A stretch of DNA of 64,000 nucleotides from Curvibacter sp. GWA2_63_95 (GTDB lineage: Bacteria; Pseudomonadota; Gammaproteobacteria; Burkholderiales; Burkholderiaceae_C). The stretch spans positions 62,001 through 126,000 of the forward strand of contig MGPB01000030.1 in assembly GCA_001795455.1 (NCBI GenBank), read 5' to 3'. The position numbers were made by a program, and so were the translations under genes. Position 1 is the first letter of the stretch. The number at the start of each line of letters is the position of its first letter. Shown here one piece after another: positions 59,149 through 64,000 of this stretch. A model generated the notes under the pieces. That model saw only the letters and a list, made by a program, of their open reading frames with translations, was not told the origin of the DNA and made no database searches.

Positions 59149-60346
59149 CAAAGTGGTTGAACTCCTGGCTCCGTTGGGTGCAGACTTGCTGGCTGTCCAG
59201 CACACTCGTGCACTGCCACCGTTTTCGCCTCAAGTTTTGAGTTTTCTTGGTGATTTGTCGGATCTTCTGCGTTCCGATTCACGGGTTCGATTGCTGCCTG
59301 ATCTTTACGCATTCGGATTTTGGTGTAGACGCACCTCCATAGAGGCTATGGGGCGCAGTTACGCTGACAACCATTCTCGTCTTGGTCGAGGGGTCATTTT
59401 TCATGTAGGCCCTGCCAATGTACCGGTGAACTTTGCTTATTCCTTGGCAGCAGGTCTACTTGCCGGGAATGCAAATCTGGTTCGTGTTCCTTCGGCTGAC
59501 TTCCCCCAAGTAGCAATCATTGCGCAAACACTGGACACTCTGCTAAAGAAACCTGAGCACCGCGAACTGAGTGATCACATTCGGTTGGTACGCTATGACC
59601 GAAACTCACATGAGGCTACAGCAAAATTTTCAGAAATCTGCGACGTCCGTGTCATCTGGGGCGGTGATGACACCATTGATGTGATTCGCCGCCATAAATT
59701 GAATGCGCGCGCATTTGACATAACTTTTGCTGATCGATATTCGGTTTGTATCATTGATGCAGAAAACTACCTGCAAACCACCAAGTACTCATCATTAGCG
59801 CAAGCGTTCTACAACGATACATACTTGTTTGACCAAAAAGCCTGTACCGCACCCCATCTGGTACTTTGGCTGGGCAAGACGGACGTAGTTAATCGTGCCC
59901 AAAATGTGTTTTGGGAGAGCCTGCAAGCGTATGTTGAAGAAAAATACACTTTAGATGCTCAATCCGCAGTTACAAAACTGTCTGCGGCCTTGCGATATGC
60001 GGCCTCGCATGAAGGTACTCGTATTTTGCCTTCTAGAGATAATTTAATTACCAGAGTCACTCATCCGGAGCTGGAGGCGGGCATCGAAAATTGGCATTCG
60101 AATTGTGGTTTTTTTGTCGAATGTCATTTGTCGAGGATTGAAGAAGTCCTACCCATCATCACTCGAAAATATCAAACACTGTCATATATAGGTTTGAGCG
60201 GTGACTGTTTGCGACAGCTCTTAATTAAGGCAAGAAGCCTTGGGGTCGATCGTATTGTCCCAGTCGGTCGGACACTAGAGTTTTCACTGGAATGGGATGG
60301 ATATGATTTAATTCGCACTATGAGTCGATTGATTTATCGTGCTTAA
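59138..60346 (+). CDS. LuxC-like acyl-CoA/acyl reductase
   Basis: GVIFHVGPANVPVNFAYSLAAGLLAGNANLVRVPS...VIWGGDDTIDVIRRHKL...DQKACTAPHLVLW (Cys region); start set at MAIDKVV. Confidence 0.88.
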   Translation: MAIDKVVELLAPLGADLLAVQHTRALPPFSPQVLSFLGDLSDLLRSDSRVRLLPDLYAFGFWCRRTSIEAMGRSYADNHSRLGRGVIFHVGPANVPVNFAYSLAAGLLAGNANLVRVPSADFPQVAIIAQTLDTLLKKPEHRELSDHIRLVRYDRNSHEATAKFSEICDVRVIWGGDDTIDVIRRHKLNARAFDITFADRYSVCIIDAENYLQTTKYSSLAQAFYNDTYLFDQKACTAPHLVLWLGKTDVVNRAQNVFWESLQAYVEEKYTLDAQSAVTKLSAALRYAASHEGTRILPSRDNLITRVTHPELEAGIENWHSNCGFFVECHLSRIEEVLPIITRKYQTLSYIGLSGDCLRQLLIKARSLGVDRIVPVGRTLEFSLEWDGYDLIRTMSRLIYRA

Positions 60347-60348
60347 CT

Positions 60349-61704
60349 ATGAAAATAACTCATTTTAGTAACTCATTCATGTCGATTTCATCGCAAGGAG
60401 AGACTTTTGTCTGTGATCCTTGGGTTGGTAAGGCAAATGCGAGTGGATGGCAGAGCTTTCCGGAATTCTCAAGCATTGAGTTGGCAGAGTATCTTGCAGA
60501 TGCAAAGTGGATTTATGTTTCACATTTGCATGACGATCACTTCCATCCCGAGACACTCAAAGTGCACGGTTTATTGGATCGGGAATTTATAATCAAGCGC
60601 TTTAGTCAGCCGATATTGCGAGAGCGACTCAAGCGCTTGGGCGTAACACGTATCCGCGAAATTGATGCTTTCGAGGTAGTAAAAATAGGCCCGTTTGAAA
60701 TATCTATCTTTCCCCAATTGTCTAGCAACTCATCTGGACTTGAGGATGATGTGAATTTTGATCTGGATACATCGATTGCTATCAAAGCGGATGGGAAAGT
60801 TTTCTTTAATCAAGTCGACAATCCACTTTCATTTGAAGACTTGAAAAATGTACACGCCTACATCAGTCAAAAAATGGGGGCTATTGATGTCGCATGTCTG
60901 ATGAGCGGTGCCGCAAGTGAGTATCCACATTTGTTTCTTGGGGTTGATCACGCGAATGAAAAGAAGCGAATAGTGGATCGATCATTGTTGGATCTTGCGC
61001 AGTGGCTTAGTTTGCTTAACCCGCAGTACTATTTTCCAGCTGGAGGTACTTATCTCATCCCGGGGTGGTTGAGTCAGTTTGCTGCTAATGTGGCCCAACC
61101 AACTTACCCCGAGATAGTCAATTTTCTTAGCGACAAGCGGCTTTCTACACAGTGTATTTCCTTGGAAGGAGGCCGTTTTCTCGAATGGGATTCAGAAAGT
61201 CAAAAAGTGGAGGTGGGGTCATCGATCTCTCCTGTGGTTTTTGAGAGGGAAGTGGCAACCGAAATCCATAAAGTGGATCCGTATGTTTACGAGCACTTTG
61301 ATGCCCCGGAGTGGTCAGTACTTACCAAATACCTCGACCAAGCTAGATCCAACTGGGAGGAGAAGGTAGTCCGGAAGCACTATGAAATCACGCAGTCCAT
61401 CATTTTTGAAGTGTATCGTCCTCTTTCTCTAAAGGATGGCAAGTCCGATGTATCCAAGCATTTGGGGACATTCCGTATTCATGCGGCCAAAACACCAGAT
61501 CGCGGTGTATTGTCCATACATATAGATCAAAGGGCACTGTTTGCATGTGTCGTTCGCAAATTGGTGTGGAATGGTGTTTTGGGGGCGCTATGCCTTTATG
61601 AAAGAACGCCTAATCGCCACTATCCAACGGATTTCTTTTCCTTAAACTTTCTAACAATTACCGATCAGCAGGTCGAGCAATTAGTTGATTCGATCGAGGC
61701 TTAG
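60349..61704 (+). CDS. metallo-beta-lactamase-fold protein, possibly CMP-NeuAc hydroxylase (CMAH)-like without a Rieske domain
   Basis: MKITHFSNSFMSISSQGETFVCDPW...VSHLHDDHFHPETL; GAASEYPHLFLGVDHANEKKRIVDRSLLDLAQWLSLLNPQYYFPAGG. Confidence 0.65.
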   Translation: MKITHFSNSFMSISSQGETFVCDPWVGKANASGWQSFPEFSSIELAEYLADAKWIYVSHLHDDHFHPETLKVHGLLDREFIIKRFSQPILRERLKRLGVTRIREIDAFEVVKIGPFEISIFPQLSSNSSGLEDDVNFDLDTSIAIKADGKVFFNQVDNPLSFEDLKNVHAYISQKMGAIDVACLMSGAASEYPHLFLGVDHANEKKRIVDRSLLDLAQWLSLLNPQYYFPAGGTYLIPGWLSQFAANVAQPTYPEIVNFLSDKRLSTQCISLEGGRFLEWDSESQKVEVGSSISPVVFEREVATEIHKVDPYVYEHFDAPEWSVLTKYLDQARSNWEEKVVRKHYEITQSIIFEVYRPLSLKDGKSDVSKHLGTFRIHAAKTPDRGVLSIHIDQRALFACVVRKLVWNGVLGALCLYERTPNRHYPTDFFSLNFLTITDQQVEQLVDSIEA

Positions 61705-61727
61705 TCCTCTGTAATGATAAAAAATCT

Positions 61728-62411
61728 ATGGATAAGAATAATTTTGATGTTCGGGCCGCCTACGAGTCAGCCAAACAGACCGATACGGTTGAAATGAATG
61801 GTCGATACCATTTGGGAATGCGGGAAATTCAAACGTTCAAGCTTCTAGCCCAAGAGTCCGGAATCGCGTTGCCGCGTAACACGGCATTTCTGGATCTTGG
61901 TTGCGCTGACCGTTATTTGGAGAAAGCGTGTGTTGCAGAGGGATGGTTGTACACGGGGCTTGACTATAGCAACCTGAATTTTGAGTTCGATACGTTTCCT
62001 TTGGCAGACGCCTCTATTGACGTAGCTGCAAGTCTGGCGGTGATTGAGCACTTGCGCGATCCTGCTAAATTTCTATCGGAAATATACAGATGCTTAAAGC
62101 CTGGTGGGGTTGTCTATTTATCGACACCCAACTTTCGGCTGGACTGGAAAAACTTTTATAACGATCCAACGCATGTCCGTCCGTACACGCCAGAATCCAT
62201 TGAGCAATTGCTAAAGCTGCAAGGGTATGATTCAGTTAAAAGTTATCCGGGCCTCAGATGCAAGGATATAGCTTGGTATCGTGGAAAACACCGATTTCTT
62301 AAAGCCTATTACCTTCTGCCATTTCGCTATGACACGCGATTGCCGGTGCCAAGTTTCCTCAAAGGGCACGCTAGGTCAGTTTTTGCTCTAGGGCGTAAGC
62401 AATTGACCTAG
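61728..62411 (+). CDS. class I SAM-dependent methyltransferase
   Basis: AFLDLGCADRYLEKACVAEGWLYTGLDYS...SLAVIEHLRDPAKFLSEIYRCLKPGGVVYLSTPN. Confidence 0.9.
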   Translation: MDKNNFDVRAAYESAKQTDTVEMNGRYHLGMREIQTFKLLAQESGIALPRNTAFLDLGCADRYLEKACVAEGWLYTGLDYSNLNFEFDTFPLADASIDVAASLAVIEHLRDPAKFLSEIYRCLKPGGVVYLSTPNFRLDWKNFYNDPTHVRPYTPESIEQLLKLQGYDSVKSYPGLRCKDIAWYRGKHRFLKAYYLLPFRYDTRLPVPSFLKGHARSVFALGRKQLT

Positions 62412-62487
62412 ATTAAGCAGTACACATGAGGGCAAGTTCATTCTGATGGCTGAAGCACTATGAAAATTGTTAAACGAAAGACGAAGA

Positions 62488-63588
62488 ATGCGTAAACGTG
62501 CCCTGATTACAGGTATTACAGGACAAGACGGCTCATATTTGGCAGAGTTCCTTTTGAACAAGGGTTACGAGGTGCATGGCCTGCGTCGACGGACATCCAT
62601 GTTCAATACGGACCGAATTGACCATCTGTACCGCGACAGTCATGAGGATGATGTCCGCTTGGTACTGCACTACGGTGATATGACAGACTCGTCAAGCCTC
62701 GTAAGAATCATTCAACAAATACAGCCGGACGAAATCTACAACCTCGCAGCCCAATCACATGTGGCTGTGAGTTTTGAGGAGCCCGAGTACACGGCCAACG
62801 CAGATGCTCTCGGCCCACTGCGCCTGCTGGAAGCGATCCGACTACTGGGATTGGAGAAGAAAACTCGGTTTTATCAAGCGTCAACATCTGAACTCTACGG
62901 TCTGGTTCAGGAGACTCCGCAAAAAGAAACAACGCCGTTTTACCCTCGGAGTCCCTATGCTGTGGCCAAGCTGTATGCGTATTGGATCACCGTCAACTAT
63001 CGCGAAGCCTACGGTATCTACGCGTGCAATGGAATACTCTTTAACCATGAAAGTCCGGTTAGAGGTGAAATATTTGTAACGCGAAAAATAACTCGCGCAC
63101 TTGCCCGAATCAAACTGGGACTGCAGAAATGCCTCTATCTGGGCAACCTGAATGCAAAGCGTGATTGGGGCCATGCCAAAGACTATGTCGAGATGCAATG
63201 GCTGATGTTGCAGCAGGAAAAGCCGGAGGACTTTGTGATTGCAACCGGAGTGCAATACAGCGTTCGTGATTTCATAGATGCGGCTGTGAAGCACCTCGGT
63301 ATGGATGTTGAGTGGCGAGGAGATGGCTTGAACGAAATTGGTGTGCTTCTCAATTCTTCAGATGGGTCAGAAGGGATCATCGTTCGTGTCGATCCAAAAT
63401 ACTACCGTCCAGCAGAGGTGGAAACACTTCTTGGAGATGCATCCAAGGCCAGAGACAAATTGGGCTGGTCAGCGAAGATCAGCTTTCAGGAACTGGTCCA
63501 GGAAATGGTGCGTGTCGATCTCGAATCAGCAGAGCGGGACGAACTGGTGAAACACCATGGTTATAGAACCATGAATTACCATGAGTAA
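62488..63588 (+). CDS. gmd: GDP-mannose 4,6-dehydratase
   Basis: [45 protein letters not shown]...[39 protein letters not shown]. Confidence 0.96.
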   Translation: MRKRALITGITGQDGSYLAEFLLNKGYEVHGLRRRTSMFNTDRIDHLYRDSHEDDVRLVLHYGDMTDSSSLVRIIQQIQPDEIYNLAAQSHVAVSFEEPEYTANADALGPLRLLEAIRLLGLEKKTRFYQASTSELYGLVQETPQKETTPFYPRSPYAVAKLYAYWITVNYREAYGIYACNGILFNHESPVRGEIFVTRKITRALARIKLGLQKCLYLGNLNAKRDWGHAKDYVEMQWLMLQQEKPEDFVIATGVQYSVRDFIDAAVKHLGMDVEWRGDGLNEIGVLLNSSDGSEGIIVRVDPKYYRPAEVETLLGDASKARDKLGWSAKISFQELVQEMVRVDLESAERDELVKHHGYRTMNYHE

Positions 63589-63605
63589 AGTGGGTTAGAT
63601 TTGCA

Positions 63606-64000
63606 ATGAAGGCGCAAACACTTGCACCACTCATGGCGAGTTTGTGGGGGCACATAAGCTCGCGCAGACGCCATCAGATCTTCCTGTTACTCGGGTTGAT
63701 GATTCTGGCATCATTCGCCGAGATATTAAGTATCGGTGCGGTCCTTCCTTTTCTCGGCGTGCTGACGGCATCCGACCGCGTATTCAACCATCCGCTGGCA
63801 CAGCCTTTCATCACGTTGCTGGAGTTGCAAAGACCGAGTGACTTGTTGTTACCGCTGACAGTCGCGTTCGGAGTTGCAGCCTTGGTGACTGGAGCATTGC
63901 GACTAACCTTGCTTTGGGCCAATACAAAGCTTTCATATAGTATCGGAGCAGATATAAGCAAAGATATCTATCGACGGACACTTTATCAGCCGTATGCAAC
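63606..64000 (+). CDS. ABC transporter/flippase N-terminal transmembrane domain (PglK/MsbA-like), truncated by window end
   Basis: Translation MKAQTLAPLMASLWGHISSRRRHQIFLLLGLMILASFAEILSIGAVLPFLGVLTASDRVF...YSIGADISKDIYRRTLYQPYA; absent from the ORF track because it is open at the edge. Confidence 0.8.
   Translation, partial: MKAQTLAPLMASLWGHISSRRRHQIFLLLGLMILASFAEILSIGAVLPFLGVLTASDRVFNHPLAQPFITLLELQRPSDLLLPLTVAFGVAALVTGALRLTLLWANTKLSYSIGADISKDIYRRTLYQPYA

Noticed and set aside
58033-60346. Bioluminescence (lux) operon
   Set aside because: LuxE- and LuxC-like genes are present but no LuxA/LuxB, and the context is sugar biosynthesis.

Overview
This 64 kb window looks like a Burkholderiales/Comamonadaceae-type chromosome (inferred from gene content and style; no taxonomy search was possible). 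From left to right it contains: (1) a dbpA-like helicase and a small accessory island (about 2.5-5.6 kb) holding a 140-bp MITE-like element and small same-strand orphan genes; (2) M48 and M14 peptidases; (3) a minus-strand operon (12403 to 8395) encoding a ten-repeat secreted protein, a small secreted protein with one copy of the same motif, a CsgG-like lipoprotein fused to PG-binding-like and DUF4384-like segments, and a PEP-CTERM protein. This is a candidate uncharacterised curli/holdfast-like fibre system; (4) a second PEP-CTERM gene, a FecR-like protein, a divergent two-component system, FKBP, HD-GYP, htpG, a lipase-like hydrolase, a pseudouridine synthase, HxlR and dctA; (5) a Crp/Fnr regulator divergent from an acyl-CoA ligase plus livGHMKF-type ABC operon; (6) a neutral-lipid/PHA neighbourhood (ACBP, WS/DGAT, patatin, phasin, and a double-SDR fatty acyl-CoA reductase resembling Maqu_2507); (7) from about 45.9 kb, a lower-GC, tightly coupled surface-glycan locus. 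It combines pseudaminic-acid-type genes (pseB/C/G/I, PseH-like) with an ACP, SDR, split transketolase, AMP-ligase, LuxE-like and LuxC-like proteins and a CMAH-like MBL protein, followed by a methyltransferase, gmd and a truncated ABC flippase. In addition, eight copies of a ~50-bp stem-loop repeat lie in intergenic regions of the first 38 kb, all in one orientation, with a compensatory base-pair change in the stem. No rRNA, tRNA or CRISPR was recognised by eye.
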